From the NCBI GenBank assembly GCA_003864495.1, contig PEDN01001352.1:1426001-1490000 (forward strand): a DNA stretch of 64,000 bases, in the 5' to 3' direction. The notes under the pieces are model-generated. The model worked only from the letters and a program-made list of their open reading frames with translations. It did not search any database and was not told the DNA's origin. Every line of letters begins with the position of its first letter. Position 1 is the first letter of the stretch. The stretch is from Nemopilema nomurai. Taxonomy: Eukaryota; Cnidaria; Scyphozoa; Rhizostomeae; Rhizostomatidae. This document shows, in pieces, positions 47,701 through 59,603 of the stretch. A program made the position numbers and the translations under genes.

Positions 47701-50700
47701 CGTAAAAGACCAATATCTTTGCAAAAACGAATGATTTCAGCTGTTGGGTCGGTGCACAAGCATTATGTTGGTATGATGAGCATCAAAAACCCTGTTTTCG
47801 AAAAAACAATTTTGGTCAAAATGTGGTCGTTTTGCAAGGCTATAACCTTGCATTTTGGATCAGGTATGGTAAGCGTAAAAGACCAATATCTTTGCAAAAA
47901 CGAATGATTTCAGCTGTTGGTCGGTGCACAAGCATTATGTTGGTATGATGAGCATCAAAAACCCTGTTTTCGAAAAAACAATTTTGGTCAAAATGTGGTC
48001 GTTTTGCAAGGCTATAACCTTGCATTTTGGATCAGGTATGGTAAGCGTAAAAGACCAATATCTTTGCAAAAACGAATATTTCAGCTGTTGGTCGGTGCAC
48101 AAGCATTATGTTGGTATGATGAGCATCAAAAACCCTGTTTTCGAAAAAACAATTTTGGTCAAAATGTGGTCGTTTTGCAAGGCTATAACCTTGCATTTTG
48201 GATCAGGTATATAAGCGTAAAAGACCAATATCTTTGCAAAAACGAATGATTTCAGCTGTTGGGTCGGTGCACAAGCATTATGTTGGTATGATGAGCATCA
48301 AAAACCCTGTTTTCAAAAAACAATTTTGGTCAAAATGTGGTCGTTTTGCAAGGCTATAACCTTGCATTTTGGATCAGGTATGGTAAGCGTAAAAGACCAA
48401 TATCTTTGCAAAAACGAATGATTTCAGCTGTTGGGTCGGTGCACAAGCATTATGTTGGTATGATGAGCATAAAAACCCTGTTTTCGAAAAAACAATTTTG
48501 GTCAAAATGTGGTCGTTTTGCAAGGCTATAACCTTGCATTTTGATCAGGTATGGATAAGCGTAAAAGACCAATATCTTTGCAAAAACGAATGATTTCAGC
48601 TGTTGGTCGGTGCACAAGCATTATGTTGGTATGATGAGCATCAAAAACCCTGTTTTCGAAAAAACAATTTTGGTCAAAATGTGGTCGTTTTGCAAGGCTA
48701 TAACCTTGCATTTTGATCAGGTATGGTAAGCGTAAAAGACCAATATCTTTGCAAAAACGAATATTTCAGCTGTTGGTCGGTGCACAAGCATTATGTTGGT
48801 ATGATGAGCATCAAAAACCCTGTTTTCGAAAAAACAATTTTGGTCAAAATGTGGTCGTTTTGCAAGGCTATAACCTTGCATTTTGGATCAGGTATGGTAA
48901 GCGTAAAAGACCAATATCTTTGCAAAAACGAATGATTTCAGCTGTTGGTCGGTGCAAGCATTATGTTGGTATGATGAGCATCAAAAACCCTGTTTTCGAA
49001 AAAACAATTTTGGTCAAAATGTGGTCGTTTTGCAAGGCTATAACCTTGCATTTTGGATCAGGTATGGTAAGCGTAAAAGACCAATATCTTTGCAAAAACG
49101 AATGATTTCAGCTGTTGGTCGGTGCACAAGCATTATGTTGGTATGATGAGCATCAAAAACCCTGTTTTCGAAAAAACAATTTTGGTCAAAATGTGGTCGT
49201 TTTGCAAGGCTATAACCTTGCATTTTGGATCAGGTATGGTAAGCGTAAAAGACCAATATCTTTGCAAAAACGAATGATTTCAGCTGTTGGGTCGGTGCAC
49301 AAGCATTATGTTGGTATGATGAGCATCAAAAACCCTGTTTTCGAAAAAACAATTTTGGTCAAAATGTGGTCGTTTTGCAAGGCTATAACCTTGCATTTTG
49401 ATCAGGTATATAAGCGTAAAAGACCAATATCTTTGCAAAAACGAATGATTTCAGCTGTTGGTCGGTGCACAAGCATTATGTTGGTATGATGAGCATCAAA
49501 AACCCTGTTTTCGAAAAAAAATTTTGTCAAAATGTGGTCGTTTTGCAAGGCTATAACCTTGCATTTTGGATCAGGTATGGTAAGCGTAAAAGACCAATAT
49601 CTTTGCAAAAACGAATGATTTCAGCTGTTGGTCGGTGCACAAGCATTATGTTGGTATGATGAGCATCAAAAACCCTGTTTTCGAAAAAAACTTTTGGTCA
49701 AAATGTGGTCGTTTTGCAAGGCTATAACCTTGCATTTTGGATCAGGTATGGTAAGCGTAAAAGACCAATATCTTTGCAAAAACGAATGATTTCAGCTGTT
49801 GGTCGGTGCACAAGCATTATGTTGGTATGATGAGCATCAAAAACCCTGTTTTCGAAAAAAAATTTTGGTCAAAATGTGGTCGTTTTGCAAGGCTATAACC
49901 TTGCATTTTGGATCAGGTATGGTAAGCGTAAAAGACCAATATCTTTGCAAAAACGAATGATTTCAGCTGTTGGTCGGTGCACAAGCATTATGTTGGTATG
50001 ATGAGCATCAAAAACCCTGTTTTCGAAAAAAAATTTTGGTCAAAATGTGGTCGTTTTGCAAGGCTATAACCTTGCATTTTGGATCAGGTATGGTAAGCGT
50101 AAAAGACCAATATCTTTGCAAAAACGAATGATTTCAGCTGTTGGTCGGTGCAAGCATTATGTTGGTATGATGAGCATCAAAAACCCTGTTTTCGAAAAAA
50201 CAATTTTGGTCAAAATGTGGTCGTTTTGCAAGGCTATAACCTTGCATTTTGGATCAGGTATATGGTAAGCGTAAAAGACCAATATCTTTGCAAAAACGAA
50301 TGATTTCAGCTGTTGGGTCGGTGCACAAGCATTATGTTGGTATGATGAGCATCAAAAACCCTGTTTTCGAAAAAAACTTTTGGTCAAAATGTGGTCGTTT
50401 TGCAAGGCTATAACCTTGCATTTTGGATCAGGTATGGTAAGCGTAAAAGACCAATATCTTTGCAAAAACGAATGATTTCAGCTGTTGGGTCGGTGCACAA
50501 GCATTATGTTGGTATGATGAGCATCAAAAACCCTGTTTTCGAAAAAACAATTTTGGTCAAAATGTGGTCGTTTTGCAAGGCTATAACCTTGCATTTTGGA
50601 TCAGGTATGGTAAGCGTAAAAGACCAATATCTTTGCAAAAACGAATGATTTCAGCTGTTGGTCGGTGCACAAGCATTATGTTGGTATGATGAGCATCAAA

Positions 50701-50872
50701 AACCCTGTTTTCGAAAAAACAATTTTGGTCAAAATGTGGTCGTTTTGCAAGGCTATAACCTTGCATTTTGGATCAGGTATGGTAAGCGTAAAAGACCAAT
50801 ATCTTTGCAAAAACGAATGATTTCAGCTGTTGGGTCGGTGCACAAGCATTATGTTGGTATAATGAGCACCAA
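44712..50872. repeat. Satellite array, about 36 copies of a 172-bp unit
   Basis: The landmark GGCTATAAC recurs 36 times between about 44745 and 50755 at steps of 170-175 bp. Copies from about 46800 to 50870 are nearly identical, differing mainly by 1-3 base indels (TTGGTC/TTGGGTC, TTTTGATC/TTTTGGATC, A-run length, CACAAGC/CAAGC, GAATGATTT/GAATATTT). The first 2 kb are more diverse (ACTAAGCG, GATAAGCG and GGAAAGCG variants). Each unit contains a perfect small inverted repeat, GCAAGG-CTATAA-CCTTGC. The period is not a multiple of three and indels change the frame from copy to copy, so the open frames of 60-150 codons on both strands are not genes. It has the form of centromeric or pericentromeric-type satellite DNA, but location and transcription are unknown. 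Confidence 0.97.
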
Positions 50873-51560
50873 TTAGGCAAAAATATTTTCGTCTAAATAT
50901 GGTCACTTTGAAAAGCTATAACCCGATATTTGTTGTCCGACTTGAAGATGGAGAACGCTCAATGTCTTTGCGTTAACAGATACCGGCAATTTGGATGGTG
51001 GAAAGGCATTTTCTAGGTCTGTTAAATGCCATGAACGCTGTCTTTGAATAACAACATTTTTATCAAAAAGTGCTCACTTTGTAAGGCAAGAACATTTTTG
51101 ATTAGATTTCATAGATAAAAAAACGCCAATATTCTTGCAGCTACAGATACAACAAGAATTTTCGAGTGCGAAAAAGCATTATCACGGTTTGCAGATACTG
51201 AAAAAGGAGTTATTGGTTAAAAGATGGTTTTTATTAGATTTTAAAGATGAAAAACGCCCAAAATCATTGAAACAAGAAAAGGTACCAGCAATTTGGATTG
51301 CGCAATGGTATATACGACGGTTGAATACCGTGAAAACTGTATTGGAAAAACAAAACTCTTATCAAAAAGTGGTCACTTTGTAAGGCTATACTATATAACT
51401 TTACATTTCTGATCATAGTTCTAAGATGGAAAACACCAATTTTTCTGCCACTACAGATGATACCAGCAATTATGATGGTGCGAAATCATTATCTTGATCG
51501 GTAGAGTGCAGCACACCTTGCTTTGGAATAACAAAAATTTGGTCAAAAAGTGGTTCTTTT
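50873..51560. repeat. Decayed satellite monomers flanking the array
   Basis: About four degenerate units follow the array. They are recognisable by AAAAAGTG(G/C)TCACTTTG(T/A)AAGGC-like segments near 50900, 51070, 51370 and 51550, each followed by a counterpart of the GAAAA(C/A)GCC...AAT segment. Their divergence against the uniform array is what unequal exchange leaves at array edges. Confidence 0.75.
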
Positions 51561-54500
51561 GACTTTTTTAAAGACGACAGTATTGAAAATTTATAATAAC
51601 TTCGTGAAAATAGGACAGGAGCCTAATCGCCGATAGGATTAGCAAACCTGTCAATATTTTCGTTAGAAAGTTGCCATTTTATAAGGCTGTAGGCATATGT
51701 TCTTGCCGAAAATAGCCATGTCAGAAGATTGACCACAACTCTGCGAAAATAAAAAATTAAACAAATGCAACCAATACAACAGTATTTTGAGCCCTGAGTT
51801 ATTCAGCAAGGTTTTCTTTTTAAACAATTTATAATTTTCACAGGCTTAAGTCCCCTAAATATTCCCCTTAAAAACGACTATTGTTTGGTGAAAAAAGTAA
51901 CCCAAACCAATAAAACTAGTAAATTGCCTTGTTAACCTTGATTGCACCAGCAAGGTTTTCTGTAAAAAATTTCATCAGAACTAATCCTTCCTTGAAACCA
52001 CTCTTCTTGAACACATCAATTTTGGTTTCCAAATATAGGTGTGGGTTATACATTTGTCAATTGAAAGACCGGGCATTTGGCTCCAGTGCACCAGGTTGGT
52101 GTGATTTGCAATAGATTCCCTAGATGCAATATTGGCAACATTATTTAGGCAGTTGCCTAAGTAGAATCCAATAGAACAGTTTCATAATTCGAAATATTTT
52201 CAATGCACTCCATTCTAAAACTCAAAATTCTGAAATGACCTGGGAACGGAGGATTGAGAATTTATCAACATCGGCGCCCCCAATAATGGAATAACGGGGG
52301 AAGGGCGGGGAAGCAACAGTGCACAAATGTTAACATCCCCGTTATGGCCTGTGGAGGGGGGTTTGGTTTAAGGCTGAAGTTTTTATTGACTAGTGTATTA
52401 GGCTTCTCTTGACGAGTGATAATATTTTGCTTAGCGCACCCCTCGCAACAAGAGACTTTTCAGGCGCTGAACAATAACTTCTTCGCTATAATAACATCGA
52501 CCCATGATTAAAAGTATTAGAAAATAATTTCTTTCTCCAGTTAATGTAAACCTTAGTAAAAATTTTTTGTGGTCTGCAAACACAGAAAAGCAGCAAAAGC
52601 ATATGCCTCCCTATGTTACAGTCCAACCCTCAGGAATTAGGGTCCTGCTATTTTTCAAGGGCAGGGGGGCCATTGTTTTTTTCAATTGTGAGGCAGGACC
52701 AAACCCAGGGCTAAGTGAACGCCCATTGTTGGGCCGTACCTAACCTATTACGGATTTTCAATATGCCCATTGATTTTTTTGCCTATTGTTCAGTAGCACT
52801 ATCACACCTCTTGTCCCCAAAGAAAGAAACAGAGATAAAATGCAAAAAAAATCTAAAAGCATAGATTACGGCAAGAGAAACCCTGGTATTTGGTATAAAT
52901 TGATCTATGAGATAAAATGTTTGATAATTGCAAAGTTTCCATCATTCTTGAAACCTTTTAGTCCTGTCAGACAGGGCAAGCAAGACCTCGCCTATATCGT
53001 CATCTCTATCGATTTAGCATGACTTTGTAAACATATATTTTGATCAGAAAGTGGCAATTTCGTAACACTTTAGACTGTCTGCTTTTGCTGAAAATCACTT
53101 TGTGAAACTTCATAACTTTATGAAAATGATATAGAGAACAAAGCCATTTATAATCTTCTTTTTGAGCTCTTACGATCTAGCAAGGATTTCTTCACGAACA
53201 TTTCTGATCACGTAATGGCTAATTGGAAGGTTATAGCTTGAATAATGTCGTAAAAATCTACAAGGTTTTGTTTAAAAACTACTTTGATAAAAAAGGTCTC
53301 TTTCCAAGGCCTTATACTCTTACTGTCTTTCATGGAATCTACCTTCGAAAAAAATTATCACAAATTCATGGGTATTGTAAATAAGAATAGATTTATCATG
53401 GTTTGATTAAAAACATTACCAAGTTGAGTGTCTATTACAGAAACTATGTACTAGGTTTTCTTTACAAACTGCTTTGATAAAAAAGGTCACTTTCCAAGGC
53501 CTTATACTCTTACTGTCTTTCATGGAATCTACCTTCGAAAAAAATTATCACAAATTCATGGGTATTGTAAATAAGAATAGATTTATCATGGTTTGATTAA
53601 AAACATTACCAAGTTGAGTGTCTATTACAGAAACTATGAACTGAGGAGAAGCCGAGAGAAGTAGTAAGTACAAACCATTAGCAATATGGACTTCTCTTTT
53701 TTCTAGCAATTAGCGTTTTTGTAACGTGTCTCCATCGTTAGGTAGCTATAACTGAGCGCAAGTGATTTAGGATTCGAACAAATTGATCTACTGCCATTGA
53801 TTTACTTGCTCTGTAAAATGAAACGGTGACAGTGAAGGTTGGTGAGTGAATTCTTCAAATTGGCTTTCTGGAAGTAGAGTATAAAAATTCAATTTCATCC
53901 ATTTAATCACTTGGTTTTACAAATTAAGGTAATCTGGTCTAATTTAATGCATAAGAGTTCTTTTATTCATAACTTCATTCATAATTCTTGGTTTATTGAA
54001 ATTAAAACTCTTATGTCTTGTCTTTTATCTTTTGCATTGACATTTCAATTACAACCCTGGTAAATACATCCGGGTTTCTTTTTTTGCTCAAAAACAAAAT
54101 TAATGTGTCTTTAATTTGAAAAGGTTCATTCTAGTGATATTTTGGCACAATGTTCTTTAATTAATTAAAAGGCGCACACGAAAAACAGATATGGTGAAAG
54201 TAATGCTCGTTATTGTTGAGTCAAGAAGGGCAAGTTAAAAGGCACCGACTCTTAAACTCTGCAAACACTCTTACGGTCAAATAGGCAAACAAACAAACAT
54301 ACTATTTATTAAAAAATCTCCTAAAAATTGCAAGACAGCTGCAAGTAAACATCATTTGTAGAATCCAGATTGCGTCAGAACATATACTGATTTTCGCAAT
54401 ATTGGACAAACTAGGTCTTCCACCTAGAAGTTTTGTATTCTTTGGTACTCTCTGTAAATAACTTGACTGTACAATGTTTTTGAGTTGCCAGTGGTCATTT

Positions 54501-55058
54501 ATGTCTTCAAATATTTGAACTTATAATTATAGTGCTATGTGTACTCAGCGTGCAAGAGTGAAATTATTTGACAGGAAAGAGGAAAAATGCAAAGAACTCC
54601 GGGGAATATAACCACATGCTAAAACTTGTTTCCGCAACATATAAGATGGCGGCTGGCATTGAACAAAGCCTTTCAAAAAGACATTGGCGAAAATTCAAGA
54701 CAAAGCGGACTGGCATTTTATCCCAGATGCCCTGGGTAGCATTGAGATGCGATATTAATCCCAGATTGAAATCGTGAAAGGGATAATTGGAGAGGTAAGG
54801 GGATATCTCTATTCGGCTAAGTGGGTTTTCACCCAAGAGCTTCATAGAAAAAGACAACATTTCGAGATACAAAGAAACGATACACGGCTTCGGCATTTGT
54901 TTCTTGATGGCAGAAAATTCCCTCAAGCTTGGCACAGGGAAAATGAACTGATTGATATGCACACGAGTCATTTTGAAATTCGCAGTGTTAAGCCAACAGC
55001 AGCTTTTGAAGTCGTTAAAAACATCGTCACATTAATCTAATTTTTACAAATAACTTAC
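51561..55058. other. AT-rich region between the satellite and PIH1D2-like exons
   Basis: Further faint satellite-like fragments occur near 51660 and 53040, and a 190-bp duplication lies at 53259-53638. The last coding exon of the PIH1D2-like gene should lie here on minus, but it is probably only a few codons long and I could not identify it. From 54564 to 55040 both strands are free of stops in one frame, without recognisable motifs. Confidence 0.5.
53259..53638. repeat. 190-bp tandem duplication
   Basis: Two copies, about 53259-53448 and 53449-53638, are nearly identical over most of their length (for example TTTCATGGAATCTACCTTCG in both). Each contains GATAAAAAAGGTC(T/A)CTTTCC, AAGGCCTTAT, reminiscent of the satellite's GGTCAAAATGTGGTCG...AAGGCTAT. 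This suggests a distant relationship to the satellite family. Confidence 0.85.
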
Positions 55059-55161
55059 AATCTTTGCGAATGAAGTACGCTTGGGTGTTGTCTTCATCAA
55101 CTTTTCTATCAAATTCACGAAAAAGATGGTATTTTCCATGGACACAGAGTTCCAAGAAGTC
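55059..55161 (-). CDS. pih1d2: PIH1D2-like, CS-domain exon
   Basis: On the minus strand the acceptor TTTGTAG precedes an exon reading DFLELCVHGKYHLF and, after a charged stretch, QAYFIRKD. It ends in phase 1 at GATT before GTAAGT. It joins in phase 0 to the preceding exon (ending GVSDIADCELDVGE). The result matches the C-terminal CS-like beta-sandwich of PIH1D2, whose human counterpart has a DLLIEVSEKYRLHL motif at this place and an A-K-F-I-K-E-K segment near the end. The final short exon of the domain is missing from my reading. Confidence 0.75.
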
Positions 55162-55806
55162 CTACAAAGCAAAGTAGAAGCTCTAACTGTTTGAATTTAA
55201 TTCAGTCGTGCAAATCATTTGAGAACAGTAACACTGACACTTAGCAGGTAGCATATAAAGCCTGAAGATACAATCACTTAGAAGTCACAGAAAACAATTT
55301 CAACTATGACAAAAACTTGAATATAAATCTCTTCAAATATGACTGATGATAAATAAACTGATAAAAAACAATCTAATTATTACAAGCTTCTCGATACCTC
55401 CATATCCTATTGAACGTAAGAGCTTTCCCAAGAACAACATCTCCAAAATACTCTATTCTAATAATTTCACTTTGGCTTTGACAGCAGCCCGAAATTATCA
55501 GAGAATAAAAAGTTTGAATCAACAAGAATGTGAAATTCCCAAGGTTTCTCTACTTGAGCTAGCATTGGAATTTCAAATATTGTAGGTTAAAACTTTTTTT
55601 TATTTTGTTTTGTTTTGTAATCGTTTTGTTTAAGCTTTGGCATCTCTAGAGCTTAATAGATCACAAAAATGATGATCAAATAAACAGTAAGGCGACTAGA
55701 AATTCAAGACTGAGTCAAATATTAGTGTATACACCAATCCCTAATATCATATATCACGCATAGCCATAATTATCGGAAAAAGAGCAAATAGTTGTCTGTT
55801 TCTCAC
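55162..55806 (-). other. PIH1D2-like intron
   Basis: A 645-bp GT-AG intron on the minus strand (donor GTGAGA, acceptor TTTGTAG). It is AT-rich with a T-rich run at about 55588-55620. No other feature is seen. Confidence 0.7.
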
Positions 55807-56311
55807 CTCACCAACATCTAATTCGCAGTCTGCTATATCTGACACACCAGGCAAATCAATCTCAACACATTTAAACACGCCTTTATCATTTATCTCTAGC
55901 TTATCTATGTAAAATGGCTTTTTCAAATCCTTTGAGTTTTCAATAACTGCATTCTCTTTGATGTGAGATGTGCTTCCTTTCATATGCTCTCCACCGTTCG
56001 ACTTACTTTCTTCAAATAAGAACTGGTCATTTTTGGCCAGAACTTGATTTGGTAGTAAAATGTCACTTCGTTCAACGCTCTTTGGAACTGTCCTCTCAAT
56101 GTCTAATGGTGCTTTCATTTCATCAAGTTCAAAGTCTTTCAATTTCTCTAGAATTTCATCTTCGGTAACAGGGTTTTCAAAGTTCTTCATTGATTCCTTC
56201 AAAGCACTTGGACACATCATATCGAGTAAGTTGTCTTTGTTCCCTTTGTAGTCATCCTCAATCAACTTGTAGTCACTGTCCAATCCTGAGCCCGTTACAG
56301 ATTCCACATAC
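55807..56311 (-). CDS. pih1d2: PIH1D2-like, central exon (PIH end, linker, CS start)
   Basis: On the minus strand, the acceptor TTTTTCTTTGCATGCTAG is followed by an exon whose first base completes an Arg codon (AG from the exon at 59299, G here). It then reads YVESVTGSGLDSDYKLIEDDYKG, the end of the PIH domain. An acidic linker of about 100 residues follows. Next comes FYIDKLEINDKGVFKCVEID and LPGVSDIADCELDVGE, the first strands of a CS-like domain. The exon is 505 nt, phase 2 to phase 0. PIH proteins act with HSP90 in the cytoplasm to pre-assemble axonemal dynein arms and other complexes. PIH1D2 is recognised here by its order of domains and by the exon at 59299. Confidence 0.82.
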
Positions 56312-59298
56312 CTAGCATGCAAAGAAAAACAGGATACATTGGAAGTGTAATTAAAATAGCCTTTGGACCCTTATTACCCCTCAAGCTTTCTCTGGCCTCA
56401 GGCTTAATAAAGAAGTTGCAAAAAATCCATGCGAGTATTGACTGCAAATGCATGGAACCGGCTTTTTAATTCTTGATGCTTGCAGTTATAAAAAATTTTC
56501 AAATCGAAAAGTTCCTTAGGGATTTCGTTTTTAATAGTATAAGTTCTTTAAACGTTTCGGCCTTCTAGATGTAGTTTTCTTATAAAGTGGTTCCTTATTA
56601 AAAAGAGCGTGCACTAGCAGTCGATTATACGTCTGTGTCATGCCCGCTTGTGCAATGTTCATTGTTGCCTTAGGTTTACGTCTTGGCAGAATTCTGACAG
56701 GAAATGAATAAGAGACCAATACAATAATCTAAAATTTGCCTGGCATTTGCCCGGGAATCAACAGGGTTCAGATCTTGACAGTACCCAGATCAAACTGAAA
56801 TTAAATGGGGGTTAAGTGTTATGTGTAATCGAGATCCATATAAGCCTGCAGGATTCTTTGGAAAACCTGTAGTTCATTTTAATTTCAAAGATCACTTCAT
56901 GGGAGCTTATATTGAGCCCTGCTAGATTTACAAAGGTTCTTCCAAAAAGGTCATTTTCTCCTAGATATCTATCAACTTTGGAAGATCGCTTAATGAGAGC
57001 TTCTATAAATGCTAGTGTTCTACACTTTGGGGGACAAGGCTTGCAGAATTTCGATTATTTTACTGATTCGCGGATCTCTTTCATGAATCAGTGCCAAAGA
57101 ACAAATGTTTGTCAATGGGACCCATTTCCTAATGCATGGCATAGCGATGAATTCATTACATTTTTGATACTATTAATGTCCCCAGACAAAGGGGAAGGCA
57201 TCAATAGTCGACTTAAAACGACGGCCTTGCCTAAAAAAGCAAACATTTACTTTAAATTACCAAAACATTACACATGAGACTGCAGTGCAACACAAAGAAT
57301 GAGAAACTTCTCAAAGCAATATTGCTTTTTGACCAACTTCCTGCACAAATGTATTTGCCAAAGCATTAAGCTCTTTCTTTTCCATATCTTTTTTACAGAT
57401 TTGACAAACGTAATGATTCGGTTGTGATTTGTTTCTATACTCAGCCACGTGTTGCTAGGTCAAACCAACCCGCTTTAATTTTGGGATTACAGATCCTTCT
57501 CCATTGTACAAGGGCTCCGACGCAGGTTGGAAAGTGGAGGGGCCAAGGAAGATTTTAACAATCATAACAAAAGATATTTAGAAAAGCTCTATTGTTTTAC
57601 AAAAAAGTGCGGGGGCCATGGCCCCCCCCCCCTCCGGCCCGCCCTTCGTCGGAGGCCCTGTTGTATGACAACAAACTTACAGTTTTAGATGTTGATTTAA
57701 AGGAGACTCCCAACACAACACAAGAATTATAAGATTTAAATAAAATGTACTTATGGAATTTTGACAAATTTTTTAGAGGATCACAATGTCAAAAGAGAAG
57801 AAAGAAGTGTGTCAGATTCCTCAAGTCCTAAGTCAGGAGTGAGCAAAATTTCTGGCTCAGGGGCAAAATTGATTTTAACAATTTCACACACGGCTGGATC
57901 AGCACACCGTACATAATTAAACCTAAAAATACAAAGGCGTTACAGTGTTCTTACTTTGTTAACTTTAACAGTTTTGTCGATCACTGTAATGCAACGCCAG
58001 GCATAACAGGCGGTGGCTGACACTTCTTTAGGGGAGGTGCGAAAATAATTTGCGACCACGCCCTTTAGTTTAGCGGAACACCATTGCAACAAATATAGAT
58101 GATCTCCATTGCTTCGTATGGCATTTTTCTGTATTCTTTTGTGCCATATTGCAATCCTACATGAGCACCGAAAAATTGTGAATTTTCCAAAATTCTTGTT
58201 TTCTAGGTGTTGGCTTTCTAGGTGGTACCACAAGAAAATTGTGTGTTACTTCACATTGTAAAGATTATTCCTCAGAAAAATTACGGATATCCTCTTGAAA
58301 ATCGTACTCTTTTATTAGTATATCCAGAAGTATCATTTCATGTTTATGTTAGGAGACGATCGCTTTTGCCCCTAAGATGTCGCTTTATTACCTTCTCATT
58401 CTGCAGGGACCATAAGCCATACTTCCATATTTGAAATAATCAAAGCTCCCTCAACGGAAGTTTCTAGGTGTATTGTGGAAACGGGTGAGTCACTGCATAG
58501 ACAAGCTTAAAAGTAAAAAATTCTACAAAGGTGGTGTTAAACTTAGTCATGAAGCCCTGTATACAGGACGAAAAATTAGCTTTCTAAGAAACTCACAGTT
58601 AACAGAAGCCGACTTCCAATATACTATTAGTTCTGAACTTTACTTTCTAAGGGTTTTAACGTTTTAATTGACTCATGTCTCTGGTTGAAAATGATTCGCA
58701 GGTAAGGGCAAATAGGGGACTTACTCAAAGATGTAGACATAATCAATGATTTAGGGTAATGTCTACATACTGGAAAGATTGATTTCAGAAAAATTTGTTC
58801 AACATTGGAAAATTATGTTTCCACTATTGCTTGCGATTGTAAACTTTGTTTTGGAGTATTAGTGGGGATCAGAAAATAAGTATAAAGATTTCTCTTATTT
58901 TTGGATTGCATGATCTTCAAGGGCATAGATAAAGTCACAATAGGAAGGAAAAAACATGGCCAGCTTTAGCAAGTTTCCATATATGTTTAAAAAGCAAAGT
59001 GCAGAAGACGCTCAAGTCTCATCCTTAATTGAATGGCTGACATCCTTCCCCCTAGTGTCTGCCACTGGTAACAGAAAAAGGTCAAATGAATATTGCCACA
59101 ATTATGATACTTGATTAGAGTGATTCTGTACCAATCTTTGGACCAAATCAATAAAGCAGAAAGGTCCATGCATTTGATTAATTTTCAGAATAAACTTGGC
59201 TTTTTAGTTGTTGATGGTGTAGATTTCAAGTCTCTCTAAGATTATGAAATTTTCAGTAATGATGTTTGACAAAATTAAATAAATTAGTACCTCCTTAC
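56312..59298 (-). other. PIH1D2-like intron (3 kb) with a transposon-like fragment
   Basis: GT-AG on the minus strand (donor GTAAGG). Inside lie the open segment 56912-57277, a GC-rich patch with a run of cytosines at about 57618-57650, and several short frames on plus at 58222-58667 that match nothing I recognise. Confidence 0.65.
56912..57277 (+). mobile_element. Possible remnant of a retroelement (weak)
   Basis: A 121-codon frame without introns contains NFDYFTDSRISF and then CQWDPFPNAWHSDEF. The W-x-P...AW-x-x-D-x-F spacing recalls the segment after the RNase H domain of DIRS-like retroelements (D-L-F-A-S-R...W-x-P-D-P...D-A-F). No reverse transcriptase or other domain is found nearby. 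The start codon has no support. It could equally be a chance frame or an unknown element. Confidence 0.25.
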
Positions 59299-59531
59299 CT
59301 TAAAATCAAATCCAGCAACATTTTCTTTTCATCTTTTTTCTGCACACACTGTTCTATAACTTCGTCATTGATAGCAACATCAACTACATAACATAACTTT
59401 GTATTAATCAACTCTTCCCTGACCTCACTTGCATGAAGTTTGATTGTATCAAGATCAGATTTAGGTAAAGGTATCTGCTTCCATTTGCAAACATTGATGT
59501 AGAAATTGCGAACAGGTATGATTTTTGGCAC
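59299..59531 (-). CDS. pih1d2: PIH1D2-like, PIH-domain exon
   Basis: After the acceptor TTTTATCAATCAG the exon reads VPKIIPVRNFYINVCKWKQI and PLPKS, later CYVVDVAINDEVIEQ and KKMLLDLIL, ending in phase 2 before GTAAGG. The F-I-N-(V/L)-C-x-W...P-x-P pattern and V-(V/I)-D-V-A-x-N are typical of the PIH domain. C-x-W in place of the usual C-x-S/H after the first strand is what I recall for PIH1D2 rather than PIH1D1 or DNAAF2. The join with 55807-56311 restores the DLIL-R-YVES sequence in frame. Confidence 0.85.
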
Positions 59532-59603
59532 CTGATTGATAAAAAAAATAATGATTAAAATATCATCCTTAAATATAAAATAAACCAACAGATGCAAGAC
59601 TAC

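Noticed and set aside
44712..50872. CRISPR-like array
   Set aside because: Units are 172 bp, contiguous and without unique spacers, in an animal genome context.
44800..50876. Many open frames of 60-150 codons on both strands inside the satellite
   Set aside because: They are the same 172-bp unit read repeatedly. The period is not a multiple of three, 1-3 base indels change frame between copies, and no start context or splice signal is consistent.
57940..58233. A 97-codon minus-strand frame as the missing PIH1D2 exon
   Set aside because: The sequence does not resemble PIH1D2, and exons 59299-59531 and 55807-56311 already join in frame without it.
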